The notes beneath the pieces are model-generated. The model was not told the DNA's origin, ran no database searches, and saw nothing but the letters and a program-made list of their open reading frames with translations. A stretch of DNA of 10,888 nt from JBCDBH01 sp039184055 (GTDB lineage Bacteria; Acidobacteriota; Thermoanaerobaculia; Multivoradales; J023): assembly GCA_039184055.1 (NCBI GenBank), contig JBCDBH010000194.1, forward strand, positions 1 through 10,888. Reading direction: 5' to 3'. The stretch's first letter is position 1. Every line of letters starts with the position of its first letter. The position numbers were made by a program, and so were the translations under genes. Shown here one piece after another: positions 1 through 6,855 of this stretch.

Positions 1-671
1 AGTCCGGGAAACACCGACCCATCACGGCGTTGTTGCAGACACTCACCCCGTTCTCCACCCGGGGGTAGCTCACCCGGCTTGGTCGGCAACAGCTGGCCAG
101 CGCGGGACAGATCGGCCCACAACATGTCCGTAGCCTGACCGAGCACGTCATCGTCGTCGTAGCCATACGCGGCGCGAAAAGTGTCGTTGACAAAGATCAA
201 ACGACCATCGCGATCGGTAATGTAAATGCTGTCGTTGATGCTGGTGAGTGCCTGCGACAACATGTGCGCGCGTCGCTCGGCCGACCAGCGACGCCACGCC
301 GCTTCGACCGTCACGGGAAGCATGGGCAAATAGCTACGCTCGGCGTCCTTGATCAGATAGTCGAACGCACCACCCCGCATCGCTTGAATCGCGGTCGCTT
401 CATCGCCGGCACCGGTAATCACCACCACGGGCGCCCCCGTGTCGAGCGCCAACACATCCGCGCCAGTACCGTCACCGAGATGGAAATCACTCAAGATGAC
501 GTCGAAGTCACCCTCTTCGATGGCGACGCGCGCCTCGGAGACCGACGACACGGCAACATAGTCGTAGGGCTTTTTTTCGCGCCGCACGTAGCGCTCGAAA
601 GCCATCCGATCGACTTCGTCGTCCTCGACCAAAAGCAGGGAGAACCGTTCGGGCAGTCGTACTCGACTCAT
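1..671 (-). CDS. REC-PAS response regulator, C-terminus missing at window edge
   Basis: A cytoplasmic signalling protein; 223 codons are visible from an ATG whose complement is at 669-671, and the reading frame is still open at base 1. Residues 10-125 form a complete receiver (REC) domain: the acidic cluster E16-D17-D18, phosphoacceptor D62 in ILSDFHL, T86 in VVVITGAG and K108 in DYLIKD are all present, so it should accept phosphate. A linker helix (126-140) leads to a PAS domain from about 141 (SIYITDRDGRLIFVNDTF), which is cut by the edge. No DNA-binding domain is visible; proteins of this layout often continue into a histidine kinase or a GGDEF output, which cannot be decided here. It lies 108 bp downstream of a histidine kinase on the same strand, its likely phosphodonor. 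The start was chosen because the REC fold begins immediately after it; no strong ribosome binding site precedes it. The domain call is firm, the output unknown. Confidence 0.9.
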   Translation of the reverse strand, partial: MSRVRLPERFSLLLVEDDEVDRMAFERYVRREKKPYDYVAVSSVSEARVAIEEGDFDVILSDFHLGDGTGADVLALDTGAPVVVITGAGDEATAIQAMRGGAFDYLIKDAERSYLPMLPVTVEAAWRRWSAERRAHMLSQALTSINDSIYITDRDGRLIFVNDTFRAAYGYDDDDVLGQATDMLWADLSRAGQLLPTKPGELPPGGERGECLQQRRDGSVFPG

Positions 672-750
672 CGTGCCACCAACGTTGATCGAGCCAGACT
701 TCGCTTCGACAGTGGGATCATCGCCGATGAGAGAAAGAAAACAGCTGATT

Positions 751-770
751 GCATGACAGTAGAATCATGC
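751..770. repeat. Inverted repeat between kinase and regulator genes
   Basis: GCATGA (751-756) and TCATGC (765-770) are perfect reverse complements with an 8-base spacer. They lie in the 108-bp gap just after the kinase stop codon. In RNA this would be a weak 6-bp hairpin with no T-run directly after it, so it is a poor terminator; an operator or an mRNA-processing hairpin is equally possible. Function unproven. Confidence 0.35.
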
Positions 771-779
771 TAACAGAAT

Positions 780-2306
780 CTACTCTCGACGATCTTCACT
801 CATGCGCTCTTGGGCTGGCCACGAAAACCGGACCACGGCGCCGCGAGCCGCCGCGCGATCGGCGATTTCGACCACACCGCCTTCGTCTTCGACAAGCTTT
901 TTGACCAACGACAAGCCCAGCCCGGTCGACTCGGTGCTGTCACTGGCGGCGCGCAGCGTCTGGAACATCATGAACACTTTTTCGCGGTGTTCAGGGGCGA
1001 TACCCGGTCCATCGTCGGTGACCGTGAACGACCACGTATCGCCGTCACGCCGCGCCAGGATTTCGATCCGCCCTTTGTCTTGATCGTGGTGCTTGACGGC
1101 GTTGGTGATGAGATTGGCGAATACCTGTTCGAGACGGAGACGACGGGTGACCAGAACGGGCATGGGCTCACCGATGACGATCTCGAACCGACTGTCGATT
1201 TCGAGCATCGGGATGAGCTCGTGGAGCAGTTTGCCGACATCGACCCGCTCGCCTTCCGTTCCGAGCCGTCCGAGTCGCGAATATTGGAGAATGCCCTCGA
1301 TCAGCGCGTTCATGCGGCGCACCCGACTCCGTAGCAAGCGCATCTGCTCGCGAGCTTCGTCGTCCAGGGTGTCGCCGAGATCCTCTTCGAGCCAGACCGA
1401 CAGATTGGTGATCGCTCGCAATGGCGCCTTGAGATCGTGCGACGCGACATAGGCGAATTGATCGAGATCGCGGTTGCTGCGCTCGAGCTCCGCCTGACGC
1501 TGCTCGATCTCCTCGAGCATGAGGTTGAAACCGTCGTAGAGAGTGCCGATTTCATCGTTGCCCGGTTTTTCGACCCGCAACGAATAATCGCCCTGTCGTC
1601 GAATGTGTCGCGTAGCCTCGGCGAGCCGAAGGATCGGCGCTGAGATGACGTTCTGCAGGATAAAGGCGATCACCACCGCCGCGAGCACCAGGGCCAGGGT
1701 GAGCGCGAACATGTAGAGCACGAATTCACGAATACGCTCGTTGAGGAGCTCTTTGTCGATCCGCACATACACCACGCCGATCATCACGCCCGCATGGCAA
1801 ATCGGGGCGCGTGCCGCGATGAAGTTCGCTCCGACGACTCGCGCCGGTCCAAAGGCAGGAGGCGCGGAACTCTCCGGCCCCGCGCGCTCGGTAAAGTCGT
1901 CGAAGAGTCGGTAGATCGACTCGTCGACGTCAGGGATGAGCTCGTCGAATTGGCCGGCCGAGAAATCGGTCGTGCACTGACGCGAGTCGGGCCAATCGTC
2001 GAGCAAAATCTCATCGTCGTTCACTTCCAGGTCGGTGCGACCGAAAATATACGCCGCGGTGATCATCGGCGTGCGCTGCAACCACGTGAGCTGTGCCATC
2101 TCAGCCTCGTCGAAGAGCACCGCGATGGCACTGTAGCTACCGATCACCGAGGCGATGATCTCCGCCGTCGACACCATGTCTTGCTCGAGCATGCGAGTGG
2201 TGTCCCGCACCACCAAAAGAAAGCCGAGCAAGAGTGAAAGGATCGTGCTGAGCACGACAATCCCGGCGATCTTATTGCGGATCGACAGATTACGGATCGC
2301 TTTCAC
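780..2306 (-). CDS. Membrane sensor histidine kinase (CHASE8-like, HAMP, HisKA, HATPase)
   Basis: A 508-residue inner-membrane two-component kinase. TM1 spans about 14-34 and TM2 about 194-217. The loop between them (35-193), lying in the periplasm, resembles the CHASE8 family (SAIAVLFDEAEMAQLTWLQRTP), a sensor whose ligand is not generally known; it has two cysteines, C111 and C170. A HAMP domain (218-270) and a short coiled coil precede the DHp domain, with phosphoacceptor H290 in FAYVASHDLKAPLRAI, a form typical of phytochrome-like kinases. The ATPase domain is intact: N box around N402 (NLITNAVKHH), G1 box DDGPG at 431-435, F box VFMMFQ, and G2 box GLGL at 462-465. The start codon is GTG, with GAGGGG seven bases upstream. 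A REC-PAS regulator follows, so the pair probably forms a two-component operon. The signal sensed cannot be read from sequence. Confidence 0.95.
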   Translation of the reverse strand: MKAIRNLSIRNKIAGIVVLSTILSLLLGFLLVVRDTTRMLEQDMVSTAEIIASVIGSYSAIAVLFDEAEMAQLTWLQRTPMITAAYIFGRTDLEVNDDEILLDDWPDSRQCTTDFSAGQFDELIPDVDESIYRLFDDFTERAGPESSAPPAFGPARVVGANFIAARAPICHAGVMIGVVYVRIDKELLNERIREFVLYMFALTLALVLAAVVIAFILQNVISAPILRLAEATRHIRRQGDYSLRVEKPGNDEIGTLYDGFNLMLEEIEQRQAELERSNRDLDQFAYVASHDLKAPLRAITNLSVWLEEDLGDTLDDEAREQMRLLRSRVRRMNALIEGILQYSRLGRLGTEGERVDVGKLLHELIPMLEIDSRFEIVIGEPMPVLVTRRLRLEQVFANLITNAVKHHDQDKGRIEILARRDGDTWSFTVTDDGPGIAPEHREKVFMMFQTLRAASDSTESTGLGLSLVKKLVEDEGGVVEIADRAAARGAVVRFSWPAQERMSEDRRE

Positions 2307-2313
2307 CGATCGT

Positions 2314-2319
2314 CCCCTC
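2314..2319 (-). promoter_or_regulatory. Ribosome binding site of the histidine kinase
   Basis: On the minus strand GAGGGG lies seven bases before the GTG codon at 2306. It supports this non-ATG start over internal ones. Confidence 0.6.
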
Positions 2320-2386
2320 GAAACATCTTCTTACCTAGCAACTGCCGCTCCCCTCGGCATGGAGCGTTCCTGGCTACCTCATGCTC

Positions 2387-2422
2387 GGATTCGTCACCGG
2401 AGCTGGATTCGTTACCGAAGCT
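2387..2422 (+). repeat. 18-bp tandem direct repeat, two copies
   Basis: GGATTCGTCACCGGAGCT (2387-2404) is followed with no gap by GGATTCGTTACCGAAGCT (2405-2422); 16 of 18 bases match. The pair lies about 32-67 bp upstream of the -35 hexamer of the rightward promoter, a position typical of activator sites. It could also be a chance slippage duplication. Confidence 0.6.
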
Positions 2423-2429
2423 CGAGCTT
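2418..2429. promoter_or_regulatory. Perfect 12-bp palindrome, candidate operator
   Basis: AAGCTCGAGCTT is a perfect palindrome that overlaps the end of the second tandem repeat. Its half-site CGAGCTT occurs again at 2448-2454, touching the -35 hexamer of the downstream promoter. The spacing suits a dimeric regulator bound next to the promoter, but no regulator can be named. Confidence 0.35.
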
Positions 2430-2453
2430 GTGATACCTCAGAATCCCCGAGCT

Positions 2454-2482
2454 TTGGAATCGTGGATACGCTCTTTTATAAA
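2454..2482 (+). promoter_or_regulatory. Sigma-70-like promoter for the TPR-NHL / PEGA-PDZ genes
   Basis: TTGGAA (2454-2459) and TATAAA (2477-2482) are separated by exactly 17 bases. The -10 hexamer matches the consensus at five of six positions and the -35 at four of six. Transcription would begin near 2489, giving a leader of about 230 nt before the ATG at 2720. It lies in the most AT-rich part of the intergenic region and points toward the exported-protein genes. It is the best promoter match in the window. Confidence 0.5.
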
Positions 2483-2559
2483 GTACCAGAACCTCCTCTC
2501 GCATCACAAGATCATCATCTTCGAATAATATTGTCCCTGAGTGCGCACATCAACACATC

Positions 2560-2576
2560 GATCTTTATCGAAGATC
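2560..2576 (+). repeat. Small hairpin in the leader
   Basis: GATCTT (2560-2565) and AAGATC (2571-2576) can pair around a five-base loop TATCG. The stem is short and AT-rich, with no T-run after it, so it is not a convincing terminator. It is listed because it falls in the long untranslated leader. Confidence 0.25.
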
Positions 2577-2719
2577 AGGTACGAAGATTTGCAAGCACGT
2601 GGTGGTTGGGACAAACTCGACTTGGTTTTGTCATGCTCCGTCGATGCCCCATCCTCTTCGGAGGGTATCTCGGAAGACTCACGTTTTCGACTGTTTCTGG
2701 AGTACCGTTGTTTCGTTCG

Positions 2720-4207
2720 ATGATCCGCGTTGCCGTGGTGGTCTGTCTGGCCACCGTGCTCAGCTTTCCAGCTCGAGGTAGCGAGGCGGAACGGCTGTTC
2801 GCCGAGGCCACTCGACTCGACAATGCAAGCGATCTCGCCGCGGCGCTCGACGCCTACCGGTTGCTCATCGATCGCTTCGCCGCGACCCCTGAAGCCGCCG
2901 AGGCGCTGGCTCGATCCGCCGAATTGCAATGGGCGCGTGACGACTCGAGCGCCGCCGAGCGCTTGATCGAGACGCTACGCTCTCGACATCCGACCAGCGC
3001 CGCGACGGCACGAGGAGAGCTACTCGCCGGCACGATGGCCATGGACCGGGCCGGCAGCCTCGCCGATCTCGCGGCCGCTCGCACGATCTTGCTTCGGGTG
3101 CCGCTGGGCTGGGATCGCGGCGCGTTTCCAGACCTTCAGGCACGCGCCCGAGCGCGGGTCGCGGCCGCCCAGATCGCTTTTCTGCTCGGCGACCTCGACA
3201 CGGCCATCGCCGAGGCCCTGCTGGTGGCCGAAGACGAGCCTCGTGGTGACTATTCCGCCGAGGCCGAGCTGCTCTGGGCACGCGCCTCGCTCGCCGCGAA
3301 CGCGGAGCTGGCGCCGATTCTCGAGGTGCTCCAACGTAACGTGATCGAGAACGAGGGCGAAGCGATCGGCCGCGAAGCGAAAGCGTGGTTGTCTCTTCTC
3401 CATCGCCGGCGAATCGGTCCGTCGGTGGGACGTCCGTGGATCGACTCGGCACGACCCTTCGCCGCGACCACCATGCGACTCGAAGAAGCCACCGGCGTAG
3501 CGGCCGATGGTGACTCGATCGTCGTCACCGACGGCTCTCTGCCACTCATCGCGATCCTCGGCACCGACGAGTCCGTACGTGTGCGGACCGCGATCACCAC
3601 ACCGCGACGTCCATGGTGGGATGTCGATCGCAACGCCGCGGCGGTCGGTGACGATGTCCTGGTGCGTCCGTTTGGCGGTCGCCGGATCGGACTCACGTCC
3701 CCCCGAGGACGCGACGATGCCCTCAGCGACATCGAAGCGGCGACCGACGACCTCTTCGGCGGCTGGTGGGCGATCGCACGTCGCTACGACGACGTCTTGT
3801 TGCGCTACAACACGGTGACCCAACCTCCTCGTGAGGTACGGCTCCAGGACACCCGCGACCTGCAGGACGTTGCGCGCGACGATCGCGGCCGACTCTACGC
3901 TCTCGATCGCGATAGTCAGTCGGTGCACCGTCTCGACGCCGACGGGCGGGGCGACGAGATTGTCGCTCGGGGTGATTGGAAACGTGCCGCCGCCCTGGCG
4001 ATCGACCGCCTCGGTTATCTCTGGGTTCTCGACAGCGGGACGCGGCGTGTCGAGATGTGGGACGCCTCGGGACGATTGTTGATGCGTCTCGGTCCGAACC
4101 TACCCGGTGGGATCGAGCTACGTGACCCGGTCGACATCGCGGTCGACGGCGCTGGACGTGTGTACTTGGCCGACGAAGACCTGACTCATTTGGTGGTGCT
4201 CGACTGA
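2720..4207 (+). CDS. Exported TPR and NHL beta-propeller protein
   Basis: A 495-residue protein, probably periplasmic. Residues 1-20 are a Sec signal peptide (hydrophobic core VAVVVCLATVLSF, likely cut near PARG/SEA). Residues 22-230 are alpha-helical TPR-like repeats of the YbgF/BamD style (LFAEATRLDNASDLAAALDAYRLLIDRF; later AAAQIAFLLGDLDTAIAEALLVAEDEP). From about 258 to the end are beta-propeller repeats; the last three are clear NHL-type blades (DVARDDRGRLYALDRDSQ, ALAIDRLGYLWVLDSGTR, DIAVDGAGRVYLADEDLT). Both halves are protein-interaction scaffolds; no catalytic motif is seen. The ATG at 2720 was chosen over more upstream in-frame ATGs (2381, 2633) because it starts the signal peptide, although no good ribosome binding site precedes it. 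The stop overlaps the next start by one base (TGATG), so translation is probably coupled. The last blade ends right at the stop. Specific function unknown. Confidence 0.85.
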   Translation: MIRVAVVVCLATVLSFPARGSEAERLFAEATRLDNASDLAAALDAYRLLIDRFAATPEAAEALARSAELQWARDDSSAAERLIETLRSRHPTSAATARGELLAGTMAMDRAGSLADLAAARTILLRVPLGWDRGAFPDLQARARARVAAAQIAFLLGDLDTAIAEALLVAEDEPRGDYSAEAELLWARASLAANAELAPILEVLQRNVIENEGEAIGREAKAWLSLLHRRRIGPSVGRPWIDSARPFAATTMRLEEATGVAADGDSIVVTDGSLPLIAILGTDESVRVRTAITTPRRPWWDVDRNAAAVGDDVLVRPFGGRRIGLTSPRGRDDALSDIEAATDDLFGGWWAIARRYDDVLLRYNTVTQPPREVRLQDTRDLQDVARDDRGRLYALDRDSQSVHRLDADGRGDEIVARGDWKRAAALAIDRLGYLWVLDSGTRRVEMWDASGRLLMRLGPNLPGGIELRDPVDIAVDGAGRVYLADEDLTHLVVLD

Positions 4208-6429
4208 TGCCCATCCGCTTCTTCCACCTTCCCCTGATCGTCTGCCTGCTGTCCCTCATCCTCTTAGCACCAGGATCGGACGCGCAGATCGAAGAAGAAG
4301 ACCTGGCGAGCGCGACGCCGACGGTGCGCGCCGACGATGACGCGTTGGGCATCGCCGATCTCACCCAACGTCTCGACGATCTCGAAGCCGCGCTGCGGAC
4401 CGGTATGGCGCGCGGCGAAGCACTGCTCGCCCTCGACGAGCTGGTGGCGGCGCTCGACGCCCGGTCCATCGACCCCGCGCTGCCACTCGAAGCTCGCGCT
4501 TTGCTCGCCGACGTCCTGGCGCGCCGCGCGGTGATCTACGACGAAATCGGTGATAGCGCCGGGGCCGACCTCGATTTGGTTCGGCTGATCGAAACGTCGC
4601 CGAATCTCGATCTCGCGACTCTTGCACCGTCCGCGTCTCTCTATGAGAGGTTCACGGCGCTCCGCCGCACCCGAGTCGGGACGTTGGACGTCACCCGAAT
4701 CGAGCCACTCGACATGGAGATCGTCGTCGATGGTTGGCCGATGGAGGGTGACACGATCACCGTCACCGCCGGTACGGTGCGGCTCGAGGCGCGACGTCCC
4801 GGATACGCCGAGCTGAGCGAAGACATCGAGGTGCGCGCCGCGCGCTCGACCGCGCGCGATCTCGAGCTGGTCCGCGACGCACCGGTTCTGCGTTTGGCGA
4901 CCCGACCGAACAACGCCGCGGTGTACGTGGACGGTGCGCTCGTCGGCTCCACGGAAGGCACCGCCGCGCCCGCCGATCTACCAGCGGGCGCGACGGCACG
5001 CTTCGGCGCGGACGGATTCTCGTCGCAGCTCGTCATCGACGACATCGCCCTCGGTGTCCATCAGCTCGAAATTCGCCGCGATGGCTTCCGTCCGTATCGA
5101 ACGCAGTTGTTCATCGAGGATCTACTCGATTACGAGCTGCCCCCCGTCGTGCTCCAACCGGAGCAAGGGACGATCGTCCTGCTCGATCTACCCGCGAATG
5201 CGCGCGTACGACTCAACGGCGAGCTCATCGAGATCGAACGCAGCGGCACACGTGGTCGAATCGAGGTCGATCCGGGCTCGCATTCGATCGACGTACGGGC
5301 CGGCGCGACCAAGATGTGGGGCACACGGCTCGACGTCGCGGATCGGCAGACCGTCGAGCTACGGGTCGAGCCCCGGTTGGCTCTGGTGCTGCTCGGTGTC
5401 TTCGGAGGCGATGCCAATGCCGCTGATCGGCTCGCCGACGACCTCACCGGCGCGGTGCGTGCCACCGATCGGTGGACCCTGATCGACCGCCGGCCCGAAG
5501 CTATTTCCCTGTTGGACGACGCCGGCATCGATGTCGCGACCATGCGCGCCGACTCGCCCCAGGTCGATTGGACCGCCTTGCAACGCCGCGTCGACGACGA
5601 GCTTCCGGGCTTCGTCTACCTGATCGCTCTATTCGGTGACGATGTTCTGGCGCGCGACGGCGAGCTCGTCATGTGGACCACGGCTCCCGGACCGGCGCTC
5701 CCCGACCGCGTGCCGATCGCCTTGGATTCCGACCCACGAGCCGCGGTTACGGCCTTACTCGACCGCACACCAGAGCTCTTTCGACCATGGTCCGGGGTGC
5801 TTCCGATCGACAGTGACGCCGTCGCCCATCCGGTGATCGGCGCGATCACCCCCGGGGGACCGGGAGAAGCCGCCGGCTTGGTCGCGGGCGATTTGATCGT
5901 GGCCGTCGACGGTGCTTCTCTCGATCGGGCCGCCACGATGCTCGAGAAACTCACCACCGCGCAGAGCGACGAAACCGTCACGCTGATCATTCGGACACCC
6001 GATGGGACCGCGAAAGAAGTCGATCTCCGGCTCGGCCGTGGTCCCAGCGCGCTCGATCCGACCGCACAGCCACGTTCGCTCGCCTGGGCGGCGCTGGCAA
6101 CGATCGAAGAACGCCGGGCGGCCCCCGAGTGGCTGATCGATTTCAACCGCGCCGTGCTGCTCCTCGACGCGCGTGACCCGATCGGCGCGGTCCGTCTGCT
6201 GCGGGAGATCGAAGCCGCCGAGCGCTCACATGGCTTCGGACAAGCCGCCGTGTACTACACCTTGGGACGCGCGCTCGAAGCGGTCGGCCTCGAGTACCGA
6301 TCCGCCGCGGCTGATGCCTATCGGCGCGCAGCGGGAATCGCCGGGGCGCGTTTCGGCCATCACGACGGCCCCTTTGTCGCCCCCCGGGCGCGCGCCCGGC
6401 TACATGCCCTCGGTGAAAGCACGCCGTGA
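4207..6429 (+). CDS. Exported PEGA-repeat and PDZ protein with flanking TPR-like helices
   Basis: A 740-residue envelope protein. A signal peptide (hydrophobic 8-21, likely cut at GSDA/QIEE, residue 26) is followed by a helical region (45-150) resembling TPRs. Then come PEGA-type beta domains: 158-222, 227-314 and 321-388, recognisable by VYVDGALVG and by G-H-x-LEIRRDGFRPY. The second is longer than the usual 70 or so residues. Residues 390-530 match nothing I recognise (VLLGVFGGDANAADRLADDL; FVYLIALFGDDVLARDGELV). Residues 538-611 form a PDZ domain (GAITPGGPGEAAGLVAGDLIVAVDG), and 640-715 return to TPR-like helices. No protease triad is visible, so PDZ here probably binds a peptide or partner. 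PEGA domains are common on surface or cell-wall-associated proteins. The one-base overlap with the TPR-NHL gene indicates an operon and probably a shared complex; that complex is inferred. Confidence 0.85.
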   Translation: MPIRFFHLPLIVCLLSLILLAPGSDAQIEEEDLASATPTVRADDDALGIADLTQRLDDLEAALRTGMARGEALLALDELVAALDARSIDPALPLEARALLADVLARRAVIYDEIGDSAGADLDLVRLIETSPNLDLATLAPSASLYERFTALRRTRVGTLDVTRIEPLDMEIVVDGWPMEGDTITVTAGTVRLEARRPGYAELSEDIEVRAARSTARDLELVRDAPVLRLATRPNNAAVYVDGALVGSTEGTAAPADLPAGATARFGADGFSSQLVIDDIALGVHQLEIRRDGFRPYRTQLFIEDLLDYELPPVVLQPEQGTIVLLDLPANARVRLNGELIEIERSGTRGRIEVDPGSHSIDVRAGATKMWGTRLDVADRQTVELRVEPRLALVLLGVFGGDANAADRLADDLTGAVRATDRWTLIDRRPEAISLLDDAGIDVATMRADSPQVDWTALQRRVDDELPGFVYLIALFGDDVLARDGELVMWTTAPGPALPDRVPIALDSDPRAAVTALLDRTPELFRPWSGVLPIDSDAVAHPVIGAITPGGPGEAAGLVAGDLIVAVDGASLDRAATMLEKLTTAQSDETVTLIIRTPDGTAKEVDLRLGRGPSALDPTAQPRSLAWAALATIEERRAAPEWLIDFNRAVLLLDARDPIGAVRLLREIEAAERSHGFGQAAVYYTLGRALEAVGLEYRSAAADAYRRAAGIAGARFGHHDGPFVAPRARARLHALGESTP

Positions 6430-6491
6430 CGGTTCGTGGCTCGCACCCGTCGACATCTTGCGCTACAGTCACGCCACATTTGGACACGAGG

Positions 6492-6497
6492 AAGGAG
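6492..6497 (+). promoter_or_regulatory. Strong ribosome binding site of the small lipoprotein
   Basis: AAGGAG lies six bases before the ATG at 6504. It is the best Shine-Dalgarno match in the window and fixes the start, since the frame is open to an earlier ATG at 6426 that lacks one. Confidence 0.75.
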
Positions 6498-6503
6498 AAT
6501 CCA

Positions 6504-6773
6504 ATGCGTTCGCTTTGGTTCGTTGCTTTGTTGCTCATCGCTTTTCTCGCCGTCGCCTGTGGCGGTGACACCGCTCCAGCCAACGAAGGCGAGTCCACTA
6601 CGGTCAGCGCCGACGAGACCACCGATGACGCCGCTGCGCCCGAAGAAGTCGACCCGGAGGTCCAGGACTTCGAAAGCGGTGATGCTGGAGATTGGAGAAC
6701 GATCGACCGCGAGCCGGACGATCCGAGAACGGACTCCACCAAGGACTCCGCGGCCGACAGCGGCGACGGCTGA
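6504..6773 (+). CDS. Small acidic lipoprotein, function unknown
   Basis: An 89-residue protein. Residues 1-18 are a lipoprotein signal (hydrophobic LWFVALLLIAFLAVA) ending in the lipobox LAVAC, so C19 should be lipidated after signal peptidase II cleavage. The residue after the cysteine is glycine, not aspartate, which by the usual enterobacterial rule allows outer-membrane sorting. The mature 71 residues are strongly acidic and rich in D, E, T, S and A, with no predicted fold; they include DFESGDAGDW, reminiscent of FESGD-x-x-W segments at the start of some secreted beta-rich domains, but no such domain follows. It starts 74 bp after the PEGA-PDZ gene, so it could belong to that envelope operon or have its own promoter (a possible -10, TACAGT, lies at 6464-6469 without a good -35). 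A real gene is very likely given the ribosome binding site and lipobox; its function cannot be stated. Confidence 0.8.
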   Translation: MRSLWFVALLLIAFLAVACGGDTAPANEGESTTVSADETTDDAAAPEEVDPEVQDFESGDAGDWRTIDREPDDPRTDSTKDSAADSGDG

Positions 6774-6832
6774 TCGACCTCGTACGACCGGGCTCGGCGG
6801 CGGGCCACAATACATTACCGCCTGATTTACGC

Positions 6833-6838
6833 TATGAT
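6833..6838 (+). promoter_or_regulatory. Candidate -10 element for dnaE2
   Basis: TATGAT matches the -10 consensus at five of six bases and lies 17 bp before the ATG at 6856. No good -35 hexamer is found 16-18 bp upstream (ATACAT at the 17-bp position). If used, the transcript would begin about ten bases before the start codon, nearly leaderless. Weak support. Confidence 0.3.
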
Positions 6839-6839
6839 C

Positions 6840-6852
6840 GCCGTGAGACGGC
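6840..6852 (+). repeat. Tight hairpin just before the dnaE2 start codon
   Basis: GCCGT (6840-6844) and ACGGC (6848-6852) are perfect complements around the loop GAG. The structure sits 3 bp before the ATG and contains the only purine-rich stretch that might serve as a ribosome binding site. It may be chance in GC-rich DNA. Confidence 0.3.
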
Positions 6853-6855
6853 ATC

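Larger units (their letters stand above)
2307..2719. other. Divergent intergenic region (413 bp), noncoding
   Basis: This gap lies between the minus-strand kinase and the plus-strand TPR-NHL gene. From left to right it holds the kinase ribosome binding site, an 18-bp tandem repeat (2387-2422), a 12-bp palindrome (2418-2429), a sigma-70-like promoter (2454-2482), and a leader with a small hairpin (2560-2576). An open frame in phase with the downstream gene runs back to an ATG at 2381, but its translation shows no domain, signal or compositional sign of protein. The middle part (about 2440-2580) is AT-richer than the flanking genes, as expected of a control region. No convincing promoter for the kinase was found. 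Confidence 0.7.

Noticed and set aside
264..773. Plus-strand open frame of 169 codons opposite the response regulator
   Set aside because: The opposite strand encodes a receiver domain with every key residue. The plus-strand frame has no recognisable feature and is a by-product of GC-rich codon use.
2381..2719. Upstream extension of the TPR-NHL gene to the ATG at 2381
   Set aside because: The 113 extra residues show no domain or signal, the composition is unlike the gene, and the extension would bury a clear signal peptide that begins at 2720. It also runs over the promoter and tandem repeat.
3020..3928. Minus-strand open frame of 302 codons inside the TPR-NHL gene
   Set aside because: It is antisense to a well-supported gene; the translation is arginine/glycine-rich with no domain.
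5818..6039. HtrA/DegP-type protease because of the PDZ domain
   Set aside because: No trypsin-like catalytic triad or GNSGG motif occurs before the PDZ domain; the preceding regions are PEGA repeats and an unassigned domain.
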